Origin: JASHVB01 sp963780805
GTDB taxonomy: Bacteria; Pseudomonadota; Alphaproteobacteria; Acetobacterales; Acetobacteraceae
Assembly (NCBI GenBank): GCA_963780805.1
Contig: CAWADP010000009.1
Location: 868,001 to 932,000, forward strand
Direction: 5' to 3'
Length of the DNA: 64,000 bases
Part shown: positions 1 to 8,271 of the stretch, piece by piece
How positions within the stretch are numbered: the first letter of the stretch is position 1
How the letters are laid out: every line of letters starts with the position of its first letter
The notes under the pieces: model-generated
Seen by the model: only the letters and a program-made list of their open reading frames with translations
Database searches by the model: none
Told to the model about the DNA's origin: nothing
Position numbers and translations under genes: made by a program

Positions 1-3000
1 ACACGTCCGGCATGTCGGCGATGGACGCCTTCCTGGCCGACGACGCGCTGGCTCCGCCCGGCGCCGATCCCCTGTTCTCCGAGCGCCTGATCCGCCTGCC
101 GCGCCTGCCGTTCGTCTATCGCCCGCCGCAGGAGATGCCGCAGGTCGCGCCGCTGCCTGCCGCCGCCAACGGCACCGTCACGTTCGGCTATTTCGGCCGT
201 CCGGAACGGTTGAACCCGGGGGTGATCGCGACATGGTCGCGGATCCTGGACGCGGTACCCGGCTCCCGCCTGGTGCTGAACAACCGCTCCTTCCAGGAAC
301 GCGCCTTCCGCAGTTTGTTCGTGCAGCGCTTCGCCGCGCACGACATTGGCGCGGAGCGGCTGGAGCTGATCTACACCACCCCGCAGCCCACCACCTGGGC
401 GGCCTATGGCGGGATCGACATCGCGCTCGATCCGTTCCCCCACAACGCCGGCACCACGACGATCGAGGCGTTGTGGCAAGGGGTTCCCGTAGTCACGCTG
501 ACCGGCCGCCCCACGGTCGGGCGTTTCGGCGCCGCCATCCTGCACGCGGTCGGACTGGACGATTGGGTGACGGAGACGCCGGACGCCTACGTGGCCCGGA
601 CCGTGGACGCCGCTTCCGACCTCGAGGCGCTGGAGCGGCTGCGCGCCGGCCTGCGCGCCCGTCTGCAAGCCTCGCCGTTGCTGGACGCCGACGGGCTGGC
701 CCGGTGTTTCGAGCAAGCGGCGCGTGGGTTGTGGCAGGCCTGGTGCGGCGCGGGGCAGGGGACGGACGAGGAGAAGCAGAACGGGAAGGACGACAAGAAT
801 GCTCCCCCTCCCCTTGAGGGCTTGGGGCGCGAAGCGGACCAAGGCTGGGGGGAGGGGTGCGTACGACCCCTGTCCTCGCCTGAACGCACCCCTACCACCA
901 GCCTCCTTCCTCAAGCGGAGGGGGAGTATTCTTCATCCCCCCAGCCCCGCTCTCCCTCCCACGACAGCACCGCCGAAGACGCCCACCTCCGGCAACTGTT
1001 CGCGGCCGGCGATCTCGCCGCCGCCCAACAGCTTGCCGATCGTATCCTGACTGCCGACCCGGCCGCCGCGACGGCCGCGCATGTCGCCGGTCTGATCGCC
1101 CATCGCGAATCCCGCTTCGACGACGCCGACCGCTACCTCCGTACCGCCATCGCCGCCGCCCCCAACGACCCGGAGCAACACGCCAACCACGCTGCCGTCC
1201 TGCGCATCCTCGGCCGGCTCAACGAAGCCGAGGCCGCCGCCCGCGCCGCGCTCGCCCTGTCACCCGACCGCGTCGAGACACATAACAATCTCGGCAACAT
1301 CCTGCGCGACGCCGGCCGCTACGATGAGAGCATCGCCTGCTACCAGGCCGCGCTCCGCCTCGCGCCGGAGTTCGCCGACGCCTGGTCCAATCTCGCCTGG
1401 GTGCTCTCGCTGAACGGCCGCGCGCAGGAGGCGGAGCAAGCCGCCCGCCGCGCCATCGAGCATGACCCCGCCAACGCCAACGCCCACAACAACCTGGGCG
1501 GCGCGCTGATGCGCCAAAGCCGCCTGCGCGAGGCCGAGACCGCGCTGCGCGAAGCCCTCCGCCTGCGCCCCGACTTCGCCCTGCCGCACAGCAACATCCT
1601 GTTCTGCCTCAATTACCGGGACGACCTGGCCCCCGACGCCATCTTCGCCGAATACCAGGAATGGGACGCGCGCCACGCCCGCGCTCTGGCCCCGGCAGAC
1701 GACAGCTACGCCCTGGATCGCACCCCCGGCCGAAAGTTGCGTGTCGGCTACGTCTCCCCCGATTTTCGCACCCACGCCGTCGCCCTGTTCGCCGAACCGC
1801 TGCTGGCCGCGCACGACCGCAGTCAGGTCGAGTTGTTCTGCTACGCCGAAGTCCCCGTCGAAGACGCCGCCACGCAGCGCTTCCGGGCGCTGGCGGACCA
1901 TTGGCGCTCCACGGTCGGACGCGGTGATGCGGCGGTGGCTGAGCAAATCCGCCAGGACGGCATCGACGTGCTGGTGGAACTCGCCGGCCACACCGCCGGC
2001 AACCGCCTGCTGGTGTTCGCCCGCAAGCCCGCCCCGGTGCAGGTGGCGTACATGATCGGCCACGGCTGCACGTCCGGCCTGTCCGCGATCGACGCGTTCC
2101 TGGCCGACGACATACTCGCCCCGCCCGGCGCCGAAGCCGTGTTCTCCGAGCAATTGCTGCGGCTGCCGCGCATCCCGCTGGCCTACCGGCCCCCGGAGGG
2201 CATGCCGCCGGTCGTCCCCCTGCCTGCCCTCGCCGCCGGCCGCGTCACCTTCGGCTATTTCGGCCGCACGGTGCGGCTGAACGACGGCGTGATCGCGGCC
2301 TGGTGCCACATCCTGCACGCCGTTCCCGACGCGCGCCTGGTGCTCAACAGCGCGCCGTTCGCCGAGGACGCCGGCCGCGAAGACTGGATGGCAAGGTTCG
2401 CCGCCAATGGCATCGGCCCCGAGCAAGTGCACATGACCTGCACCAGCCCGCAGCCGCGCACCTGGGAGGCGTACGGCGCCATCGACATCGCGCTCGACCC
2501 GTTCCCGCACAACGCCGGCACCACCACGATCGAGGCGCTGTGGCAGGGCGTCCCCGTCCTGACCCTTGCCGGCCGCCCCACCGTCGGCCGCTTCGGCGCA
2601 GCGATCCTGCACGCGGTGGGGCTGGACGACTGGGTCACCCACGACGTCGATGCCTATGTCGCCCGAGCCATCGCCGCGGCAGCCGATCTCGGCGCCCTGG
2701 CGGACCTGCGCGAGGCATTGCGCCCGCGCATGACGGCATCGCCGCTGCTCGACGCGCCCGGCCTGGCCCGCGCGGTGGAAGGGGCCTATCGGGACCTGTG
2801 GGACGAATGGCGGGAGGGCGCGGTGCCGCGTCTGCATCGCCTCTACGCCGCTGGCGATCGCCCGGCCGCGATCGCGCTGGCCAACCGACTGCTCGCCCGC
2901 GATCCGGCGCACCCCGAGGCGCTGCACGTGCTCGGCGCCTGCGCCTACGATTCCGGCGATCCTGCCACCGCCGCCGCGCTGCTGTCGCGCGCACCGGCAC

Positions 3001-4781
3001 GGGCGGATGTCCTCTCCGACCTTGGCGTGATGCAGCGCGCGCAGGGCAACCTCGAAGCGGCGGAACAAACGCTGCGACGGGCGCTGGCGCTCGATCCGGA
3101 CCTGCTGCCGGCGATGGGCAATCTCGGCAACGCGCTGCTGGACCAGGGGCGCGCCGCGGAAGCGGAAGCCGTGCTGTCCCGGGCGGTGGAACGCGCGCCC
3201 GACCAAGCGTGGCTGCGCCGCAGCCTGGCGCTCGCGGTGCTGGCCCGGCAGGACGCGGCCGGCGCCGAGCCGCAACTTCGGCAGGCCCTGGCCCTGGCGC
3301 CGGACGATCCCGAAGCGAACGAGACGCTCGCCGCCCTGTTGTCGCAAAGCGGCCGCCCAGTGGAGGCAGAGCATTACCACCGCGCCGCGCTGCCTCGGTT
3401 GAAGGACAAGCACCGCTGCCTGTCCAACCTGGCGGTGGCCTTGCAAATGCAGGCTCGCCACGCCGAGACCGAGCAATGCTACCGCGAAGCCCTGGCGTTG
3501 CGCCCCGACTACCCCTCGGGCCACGGCAATCTGCTGTTCGCGCTGAACTACCGCGACGACCTGACAGCGGAAGAGATCTTCGCCGAGTACCGCCGTTGGG
3601 ACGCGCAGCATGCCTACGCGCTGGCGCCGGCGGTGCCGCCGATCCCGCTGGACCACACGCCGGGGCGGCGGCTGCGGCTCGGCTACGTGTCGCCGGATTT
3701 CCGCCAGCATGCGGTGGCCCTGTTCGCCGAGCCGCTGCTCGCGGCGCACGACCGCACTCAGGTCGAACTGTTCTGCTACGCCGAGGTCACGGTGGAAGAC
3801 GACACCACCGCACGCTTCCGCCAACTCGCCGATCACTGGCGCCCTACTTCGGCAATCAGCGACGACGCCATGGCGGCCATGATCCGGCAGGACCGGATCG
3901 ACGTGCTGATCGACCTTGCCGGCCACACCGCGGCGAACCGGCTGCTGGTGTTCGCGCGCAAGCCGGCGCCGGTGCAGATCGAGTACATCCTCGGCCACGG
4001 CTACACCTCGGGAATGTCGGCGATGGACGCATTCCTCGCCGACGATATTCTGGCCCCACCCGGCGCCGACGCGTTGTTCAGCGAGCGCCTGGTGCGGCTG
4101 CGGCGCATTCCGCTGGCCTATCGCCCGCCCGACGACATGCCGCCGGTGGCGCCGCTGCTGGCCGCCGCGACCGGCGTCGTCACCTTCGGCTATTTCGGCC
4201 GGCCGGAGCGGCTGAATGACAACGTGGTGGCGGTGTGGTCGCGCATCCTGGCGGCGCTGCCGGACAGCCGGCTGGTGCTGAACAGTCGGAGTTTCGCCGA
4301 GGCGGCGTTCCGGGAGGTATTTGCAAGGCGGTTTGCCACGCATGGCATCGGCGGTGACCGGCTGGTGATGGTCGCAACCGTCCCGCAGCCACGAACCTGG
4401 GCGGCGTACGGCGCGATCGACATCGCGCTCGATCCGTTTCCGCATAACGGCGGTACCACGACGGTCGAGGCGTTGTGGCAGGGCGTGCCGGTGGTGACCC
4501 TGGCGGGCCGGCCGACGGTGGGACGCTTCGGCGCCGCGATCCTGCATGCGGCCGGGCTGGACGATTGGGTGACCGAGGACGTGAAGGCCTACGTCGCGCG
4601 CGCGGTGACCGCGGCTTCGGATCTGCCGGCGTTGGCAGCGTTGCGCGCCGGGCTGCGGGCTCGGTTGCTCGACTCGCCATTGCTCGATGCGGATGGGCTG
4701 GCGCGCGCGGTGGAGACCGCGTGTCGGGCGCTGTGGGATGCGGCGGACGCGGCGCCGATGTTCGACATGGCCGCCGAATAG
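1..4781 (+). CDS. Multi-module SPINDLY-type O-GlcNAc transferase-like protein (GT41) with TPRs, 5' partial
   Basis: Transfers a sugar from a nucleotide donor, by family analogy (CAZy GT41) probably to protein; cytoplasmic. The reading frame is open to base 3, and the first residues (TSGMSAMDAF) match the middle of a catalytic module, so the true start lies upstream. The visible part holds the C-terminal half of module 1 (to about residue 245), a TPR block (about 325-530), complete module 2 (about 535-935), a second TPR block (about 945-1170) and complete module 3 (about 1180-1589). Each module shows the motifs GYVSPDFR-HAVALFAEPLL, GHG-TSG and LDPFPHN-GTTT-EALWQGVP. Three catalytic modules in one chain is unusual, since most family members have one. 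Residues about 250-325 are encoded by a palindromic repeat absent from the equivalent module 2/TPR junction. The acceptor is unknown; the neighbouring nucleotide-sugar genes suggest a glycan role. Confidence 0.9.
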   Translation, partial: TSGMSAMDAFLADDALAPPGADPLFSERLIRLPRLPFVYRPPQEMPQVAPLPAAANGTVTFGYFGRPERLNPGVIATWSRILDAVPGSRLVLNNRSFQERAFRSLFVQRFAAHDIGAERLELIYTTPQPTTWAAYGGIDIALDPFPHNAGTTTIEALWQGVPVVTLTGRPTVGRFGAAILHAVGLDDWVTETPDAYVARTVDAASDLEALERLRAGLRARLQASPLLDADGLARCFEQAARGLWQAWCGAGQGTDEEKQNGKDDKNAPPPLEGLGREADQGWGEGCVRPLSSPERTPTTSLLPQAEGEYSSSPQPRSPSHDSTAEDAHLRQLFAAGDLAAAQQLADRILTADPAAATAAHVAGLIAHRESRFDDADRYLRTAIAAAPNDPEQHANHAAVLRILGRLNEAEAAARAALALSPDRVETHNNLGNILRDAGRYDESIACYQAALRLAPEFADAWSNLAWVLSLNGRAQEAEQAARRAIEHDPANANAHNNLGGALMRQSRLREAETALREALRLRPDFALPHSNILFCLNYRDDLAPDAIFAEYQEWDARHARALAPADDSYALDRTPGRKLRVGYVSPDFRTHAVALFAEPLLAAHDRSQVELFCYAEVPVEDAATQRFRALADHWRSTVGRGDAAVAEQIRQDGIDVLVELAGHTAGNRLLVFARKPAPVQVAYMIGHGCTSGLSAIDAFLADDILAPPGAEAVFSEQLLRLPRIPLAYRPPEGMPPVVPLPALAAGRVTFGYFGRTVRLNDGVIAAWCHILHAVPDARLVLNSAPFAEDAGREDWMARFAANGIGPEQVHMTCTSPQPRTWEAYGAIDIALDPFPHNAGTTTIEALWQGVPVLTLAGRPTVGRFGAAILHAVGLDDWVTHDVDAYVARAIAAAADLGALADLREALRPRMTASPLLDAPGLARAVEGAYRDLWDEWREGAVPRLHRLYAAGDRPAAIALANRLLARDPAHPEALHVLGACAYDSGDPATAAALLSRAPARADVLSDLGVMQRAQGNLEAAEQTLRRALALDPDLLPAMGNLGNALLDQGRAAEAEAVLSRAVERAPDQAWLRRSLALAVLARQDAAGAEPQLRQALALAPDDPEANETLAALLSQSGRPVEAEHYHRAALPRLKDKHRCLSNLAVALQMQARHAETEQCYREALALRPDYPSGHGNLLFALNYRDDLTAEEIFAEYRRWDAQHAYALAPAVPPIPLDHTPGRRLRLGYVSPDFRQHAVALFAEPLLAAHDRTQVELFCYAEVTVEDDTTARFRQLADHWRPTSAISDDAMAAMIRQDRIDVLIDLAGHTAANRLLVFARKPAPVQIEYILGHGYTSGMSAMDAFLADDILAPPGADALFSERLVRLRRIPLAYRPPDDMPPVAPLLAAATGVVTFGYFGRPERLNDNVVAVWSRILAALPDSRLVLNSRSFAEAAFREVFARRFATHGIGGDRLVMVATVPQPRTWAAYGAIDIALDPFPHNGGTTTVEALWQGVPVVTLAGRPTVGRFGAAILHAAGLDDWVTEDVKAYVARAVTAASDLPALAALRAGLRARLLDSPLLDADGLARAVETACRALWDAADAAPMFDMAAE
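799..930. repeat. Palindromic element, family B copy 1, in frame inside the GT41 gene
   Basis: Outer arms at 802-818 and 910-926 are inverted repeats with 16 of 17 positions matching. The + strand translates without a stop and contains GLGREADQGWGEGCVRP. The same peptide is encoded by copy 2 at about 7340-7400. The element separates catalytic module 1 from the following TPR block. Confidence 0.85.
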
Positions 4782-4862
4782 TGCACCGCGCTGCCGCCAG
4801 GCTGTATCGTCCGTCAGGCGGGATCGCCGGCGTCGTGATCCCGCCGCTTCGATGGCGTTGGC

Positions 4863-4960
4863 GCTATCGCTGCGCGCGCGACGAAGCAATCTCGCGGACA
4901 GTACGGCGGACAGTACGCACGTCACTCGCGGGAGATGGCTTCGCTGCGCTCGCAATGACG
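4863..4960. repeat. Palindromic interspersed element, family A copy 1
   Basis: This element fills much of the 219-base gap after the GT41 gene. It ends in GCTTCGCTGCGCTCGCAATG, the right arm of the family best seen at 50288-50371, and contains the same loop sequence (tacgcacgtcactcgcgggag-like). No gene is seen in the gap. Confidence 0.75.
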
Positions 4961-5000
4961 CGTCGGCAAGGATACCAGTCGGCAGCGTCGAAGCACTAGC

Positions 5001-5498
5001 ATGCTGTGCATCGCCTCGACCGCTCGCATCTCCCCCCTTGCCGACATCGAGGATTCGCGGCGCGGCAGCCACATCGTCATCGAGGACGACGTTACGATCG
5101 ACGCCTTCGTGAAGATCAAGCCGGCGGGCGGCAATGGCGACGTGACGATTGGCCGAGGCAGCGTCATCAACTCGGGCTGCGTGCTCTACACGGGGAACGG
5201 CATCCGCATCGGCCGCAATGTGCTGGTAGCGGCCAACTGTACCTTCGCGCCGACCAACCACGCATTCGCCGATCCCGACCGGCCGATCCGCGACCAAGGC
5301 TTCCAGCCCAGCCGCGGCGGTATCCGCATCGGTGACGACGTGTGGATCGGCGCCAACACGGTGCTGGTGGACGGCGCGCAGATCGGCTCCGGCAGCGTCA
5401 TCGGCGCGGCATCGCTGGTGCGTGGCGCGCTGCCACCGTTCTGCATCGCCTTCGGCGTGCCGGCCGTGGTGCGGGGATGGCGGGGAGCACCCGCATGA
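5001..5498 (+). CDS. Hexapeptide-repeat (left-handed beta-helix) acyltransferase
   Basis: A 165-residue O-acyl/acetyltransferase of the LbH superfamily, probably acetylating a sugar during surface polysaccharide synthesis from acetyl-CoA in the cytoplasm. Hexapeptide turns run through most of the chain (IGRGSVINSG, IRIGRNVLVAANC, IRIGDDVWIGANTVL, IGSGSVIGAASLV). The loop APTNHAFADPDRPIRDQG carries the His expected for catalysis in WbbJ/NodL-like enzymes, and the C-terminus FGVPAVVRGW is typical of the family. Its TGA overlaps a downstream ATG (ATGA) that is preceded by GGGGAG, so coupling to the next gene is possible. The acceptor sugar cannot be read from sequence. Confidence 0.88.
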   Translation: MLCIASTARISPLADIEDSRRGSHIVIEDDVTIDAFVKIKPAGGNGDVTIGRGSVINSGCVLYTGNGIRIGRNVLVAANCTFAPTNHAFADPDRPIRDQGFQPSRGGIRIGDDVWIGANTVLVDGAQIGSGSVIGAASLVRGALPPFCIAFGVPAVVRGWRGAPA

Positions 5499-5544
5499 TC
5501 GCCGTGTGCTTTGGGCGGCAGACCGTGGCGATGCGGAACGCTGC

Positions 5545-5690
5545 ACCGCGGCGGAGCGACTGCGGGACCACCGCGGCGGAGAGCTGCACCGCGGCGGAGA
5601 GCTGTACCACGGCGCACCGCAGGGCGGCAAAACGAAGCGCATTCCACCGTCCCGGGGCGGCGGAATGCGCTTCGTTTTCCGACCCTGCAA
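5545..5690. repeat. 18-bp triplet repeat followed by a strong palindrome (family C)
   Basis: At 5545-5615 a unit resembling accgcggcggagagctgc occurs three times. It is followed by a perfect 17-bp inverted repeat, left arm 5629-5645 (AAAACGAAGCGCATTCC) and right arm 5662-5678, with a 16-nt loop and partly matching outer flanks. It could act as a transcript-stabilising hairpin or terminator, or be a mobile palindromic repeat. It lies in the gap between the acyltransferase and the epimerase start chosen here. Confidence 0.8.
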
Positions 5691-5722
5691 ACTCGCCGAC
5701 AAACCCGCACGGCGCCCCCGCG

Positions 5723-6586
5723 ATGCCCGTGACCGGTACCCCTTTCACCATCCTCGGCGCCGCCGGCTATGTTGGGTCCGCCCTGGTTGCGGCGCTCGAG
5801 CGCGCCGGGCACCGCGCGCGTGCGGTGACCCGCGGCGCCCTCCCGGCTCTGATGGAAACGCGCCGCAACGCCGGCCACGTCATCGACTGCATCGGCCTGA
5901 CCGGCGACTTCCGCACCCGCCCGCACGACACCGCCGAGGCGCATGTCGGCGTCACCGCGCGCTGCCTCGCCGCCCTCCACTTCGACTCCTTCCTGTTCTT
6001 GTCCTCCACGCGCGTTTACGCGCGCGCCGCTGCTACCAGCGAGGACGCGTTCATCCCCTGCGCCCCCACCGATCCGTCCGACCTCTACAACCTGACCAAG
6101 CTCGCCGGCGAAGCGCTGTGCCTGGCCGACCCGCGCCCGACGGTGCGCGCCGTCCGCCTCTCCAACGTCTATGGCGATGCCCCGCCCGCCGACACGTTCC
6201 TCGGCGAGCTGCTGCGGGAAGGCGTCGCCACCGGCACCGTGCATTTCCGCCAGTCGGCGCAATCGACCAAGGACTACATCAGCCTCGCCGAGGTCACCCG
6301 CCTGCTGCCCGCCATCGCGCTCCGAGGCGACCACCGGCTCTACAACCTGGCCGCCGGGGTCAACACCAGCCACGCCGCCATCGCCGTCGCGCTGCGCCGC
6401 CGCTTCGGCTGGCACGTCGCCTTCGCTCCCGGCGCACCCACCCTGCGCTTCCGTCCGATCGAAACCGCACGCCTCACCGCAGAATTCGGCGCCGCGTTAA
6501 GCAATCTTTCAGCAGACCTGCCCACACTGGTGGCACATGGACAGGAGGTCCAATGCTCACCATCGATGAGCGCGGCGGCCGGGTGA
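5723..6586 (+). CDS. NAD-dependent epimerase/dehydratase (extended SDR), sugar-nucleotide modifying
   Basis: Acts on a nucleotide sugar, most likely as a 4-ketoreductase or epimerase for the CDP-sugar made by the downstream rfbF/rfbG. The Rossmann motif GAAGYVG is near the N-terminus, SSTRVY follows strand 5, and YNLTK supplies the YxxxK catalytic pair. The length of about 287 residues suits an extended SDR. I chose the ATG at 5723 because MPVTGTPFTILGAAGYVG is a normal family start. An in-frame ATG at 5495, with a better ribosome-binding site and overlapping the previous stop, would add about 76 residues encoded by the repeats. It ends 24 bases into the next gene's region, beyond that gene's SD and ATG, so the two overlap. 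Confidence 0.85.
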   Translation: MPVTGTPFTILGAAGYVGSALVAALERAGHRARAVTRGALPALMETRRNAGHVIDCIGLTGDFRTRPHDTAEAHVGVTARCLAALHFDSFLFLSSTRVYARAAATSEDAFIPCAPTDPSDLYNLTKLAGEALCLADPRPTVRAVRLSNVYGDAPPADTFLGELLREGVATGTVHFRQSAQSTKDYISLAEVTRLLPAIALRGDHRLYNLAAGVNTSHAAIAVALRRRFGWHVAFAPGAPTLRFRPIETARLTAEFGAALSNLSADLPTLVAHGQEVQCSPSMSAAAG

Positions 6587-7491
6587 TCCTGCACCACCCG
6601 GACGGCGGGCCGGCACAGGAGCATGCGCTCGATACCCCCGAGGCGTTCGCCGTGGTGTCGGCCGCGTGGCTGCGCTGCGGCTGGGACGTGAAATACGTCT
6701 ACGGTTTCTCCTGGATGGGCCGTCCGGTCATCCAGTTGCCGGACGACATGATCCGCATCCAGGAGGTGATCTGGCGCCTGCGTCCCGACGTGATCCTGGA
6801 GACCGGCGTCGCGCACGGCGGATCGCTGGTGTTCTACGCCACCTTGTTTGCCGCGATGGGCGGCGGCCGCGCGATCGGCGTCGATATCGAGATCCGCCCC
6901 CACAACCGCGCCGCGCTCGAAGCGCATCCGCTGGCCCGCTTCATTTCGCTGATCGAAGGCAGCTCGATTGCGCCCGAGACCGTGGCCAGGGTCCACGCCG
7001 CGATCGCCCCGGACGAACGCGCGCTGGTGATTCTCGATTCCAATCACAGCCGCGCGCATGTGGAGGCCGAGCTGGAAGCCTATGCGCCGCTGGTCGCGCC
7101 CGGAAGCTACATCGTCGCCTGCGACGGCATCATGGCGCAGGTCGCCGGCGCGCCCCGCTCGGCGCCCGACTGGAATTGGAACAATCCCCTCGGCGCGATC
7201 GACGCGTTCCTGGCCCGGCATCCGGAGTTCATCGCTGAAGAACCGGCCTTCCCGTTCAACGAAGGCCAGGTGCGGCAGCGCGTCACTTATTGGCCGAACG
7301 CGTTCCTGAGGCGCCTGGGTTCAGAACAAAAAACACCCCCTCCCCTCGAGGGCTTGGGCCGCGAAGCGGACCAAGGGTGGGGGGAGGGGTGCGTGCGACC
7401 GACGACAGCGGCAGGACGCACCCTTCCCCACAGCCTCGGTCCGCTTCGCGACCCAAGCTCTCAAGCGGAGGGGGGGTCATTCAAATCATGA
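6553..7491 (+). CDS. CmcI-like family protein (cephalosporin hydroxylase / sugar O-methyltransferase fold)
   Basis: Recognised as the CmcI family (Pfam cephalosporin hydroxylase), a Rossmann SAM-binding fold whose members in glycan loci are usually thought to be sugar methyltransferases. Motifs are WMGRPVIQLPDDMIRIQEVI, ILETGVAHGGSLVFYA (SAM site), IGVDIEIRPHNR and LVILDSNHSRAHVEAEL. The start is set by AGGAGGT at 6543-6549. The family-like part ends near LRRLG, about residue 256. The last ~55 residues come from palindromic element B copy 2 and contain the peptide also found in the GT41 protein. The stop overlaps the rfbF start (ATGA). The sugar position methylated, if any, is unknown. Confidence 0.85.
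   Translation: MLTIDERGGRVILHHPDGGPAQEHALDTPEAFAVVSAAWLRCGWDVKYVYGFSWMGRPVIQLPDDMIRIQEVIWRLRPDVILETGVAHGGSLVFYATLFAAMGGGRAIGVDIEIRPHNRAALEAHPLARFISLIEGSSIAPETVARVHAAIAPDERALVILDSNHSRAHVEAELEAYAPLVAPGSYIVACDGIMAQVAGAPRSAPDWNWNNPLGAIDAFLARHPEFIAEEPAFPFNEGQVRQRVTYWPNAFLRRLGSEQKTPPPLEGLGREADQGWGEGCVRPTTAAGRTLPHSLGPLRDPSSQAEGGSFKS
7334..7478. repeat. Palindromic element, family B copy 2, at the end of the CmcI-like gene
   Basis: A long hairpin: outer arms at about 7334-7350 and 7460-7477, and an inner pair ggcttgggccgcgaagcgga at 7351-7370 whose complement lies at about 7436-7459. It supplies the C-terminal tail of the upstream protein. Its final purine run at 7467-7476 (GGAGGGGGG) sits 11 bases before the rfbF ATG and may serve as the Shine-Dalgarno sequence. 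Confidence 0.88.
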
Positions 7492-8264
7492 AAGCCGTCA
7501 TCCTTGCCGGCGGGCTGGGCACGCGCATCGCGGAAGAATCCCACCTCCGTCCCAAGCCCATGATCGAGATCGGCGGCCATCCCCTGCTGTGGCACGTCAT
7601 GAACATCTACACGGTGCACGGGGTAACCGAGTTCGTCATCTGCCTCGGCTACCGCGGCCACATGATCAAGGAATACTTCGCCAACTACATGCTGCACTCG
7701 TCCGACGTGACGATCGACGCGCGCAGCGGCGAGATCACCTATCACCGCAACTACGCCGAACCCTGGCGCATCACGCTGGTGGATACCGGAGCCGCTACGA
7801 TGACCGGCGGCCGGTTGAAACGCGTCGCCCGCTACCTGGATCGCGGCGACAGTTTCTGCATGACCTACGGCGACGGCGTCGCCGACATCGACATCACCGG
7901 CCTGATCCATTTCCACCGCTGCCATGGACGCCTCGCCACCGTCACCGCGGTGACCCCGCCCGGCCGCTACGGCGCGCTGCTGCTGGAGCAGGACGTCGTC
8001 CACAGCTTCATGGAGAAGCCGCCGGGCGACAACGCGGTGATCAACGGCGGTTTCTTCGTGCTGCACCCCGCCGTGCTGGACCGTATCGAAGGTGACGAAA
8101 CGCCCTGGGAAACCGAGCCGCTGGAAAGCCTGGCGCGCGACGGTGAGCTGCGCGCCTTCCGCCACCCCGGCTTCTGGCAGGCGATGGATACGCTGCGCGA
8201 CAAGACGACGCTTGAAACGCTGTGGTCCAGCGGCACGGCGCCGTGGAAAATGTGGAGGGATTGA
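7488..8264 (+). CDS. rfbF: Glucose-1-phosphate cytidylyltransferase
   Basis: Makes CDP-glucose from glucose-1-phosphate and CTP, the first step of CDP-sugar synthesis in the cytoplasm. It starts MKAVILAGGLGTRIAEES with the nucleotidyltransferase signature, then RPKPMIEIGG. The substrate-site stretches MTYGDGVADID and GGFFVLHPAVLDRI, and the ending WKMW, are characteristic of RfbF. The length of 258 residues matches the family. The start codon overlaps the preceding stop. rfbG follows 7 bases after the stop, giving the standard rfbF-rfbG pair. Confidence 0.95.
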   Translation: MKAVILAGGLGTRIAEESHLRPKPMIEIGGHPLLWHVMNIYTVHGVTEFVICLGYRGHMIKEYFANYMLHSSDVTIDARSGEITYHRNYAEPWRITLVDTGAATMTGGRLKRVARYLDRGDSFCMTYGDGVADIDITGLIHFHRCHGRLATVTAVTPPGRYGALLLEQDVVHSFMEKPPGDNAVINGGFFVLHPAVLDRIEGDETPWETEPLESLARDGELRAFRHPGFWQAMDTLRDKTTLETLWSSGTAPWKMWRD

Positions 8265-8271
8265 GACGCCG

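Noticed and set aside
1260..5702. 1480-residue open frame antisense to the GT41 gene
   Set aside because: A by-product of high GC: the sense strand has clear family motifs, the antisense protein is Arg/His/Gln-rich with no domain.
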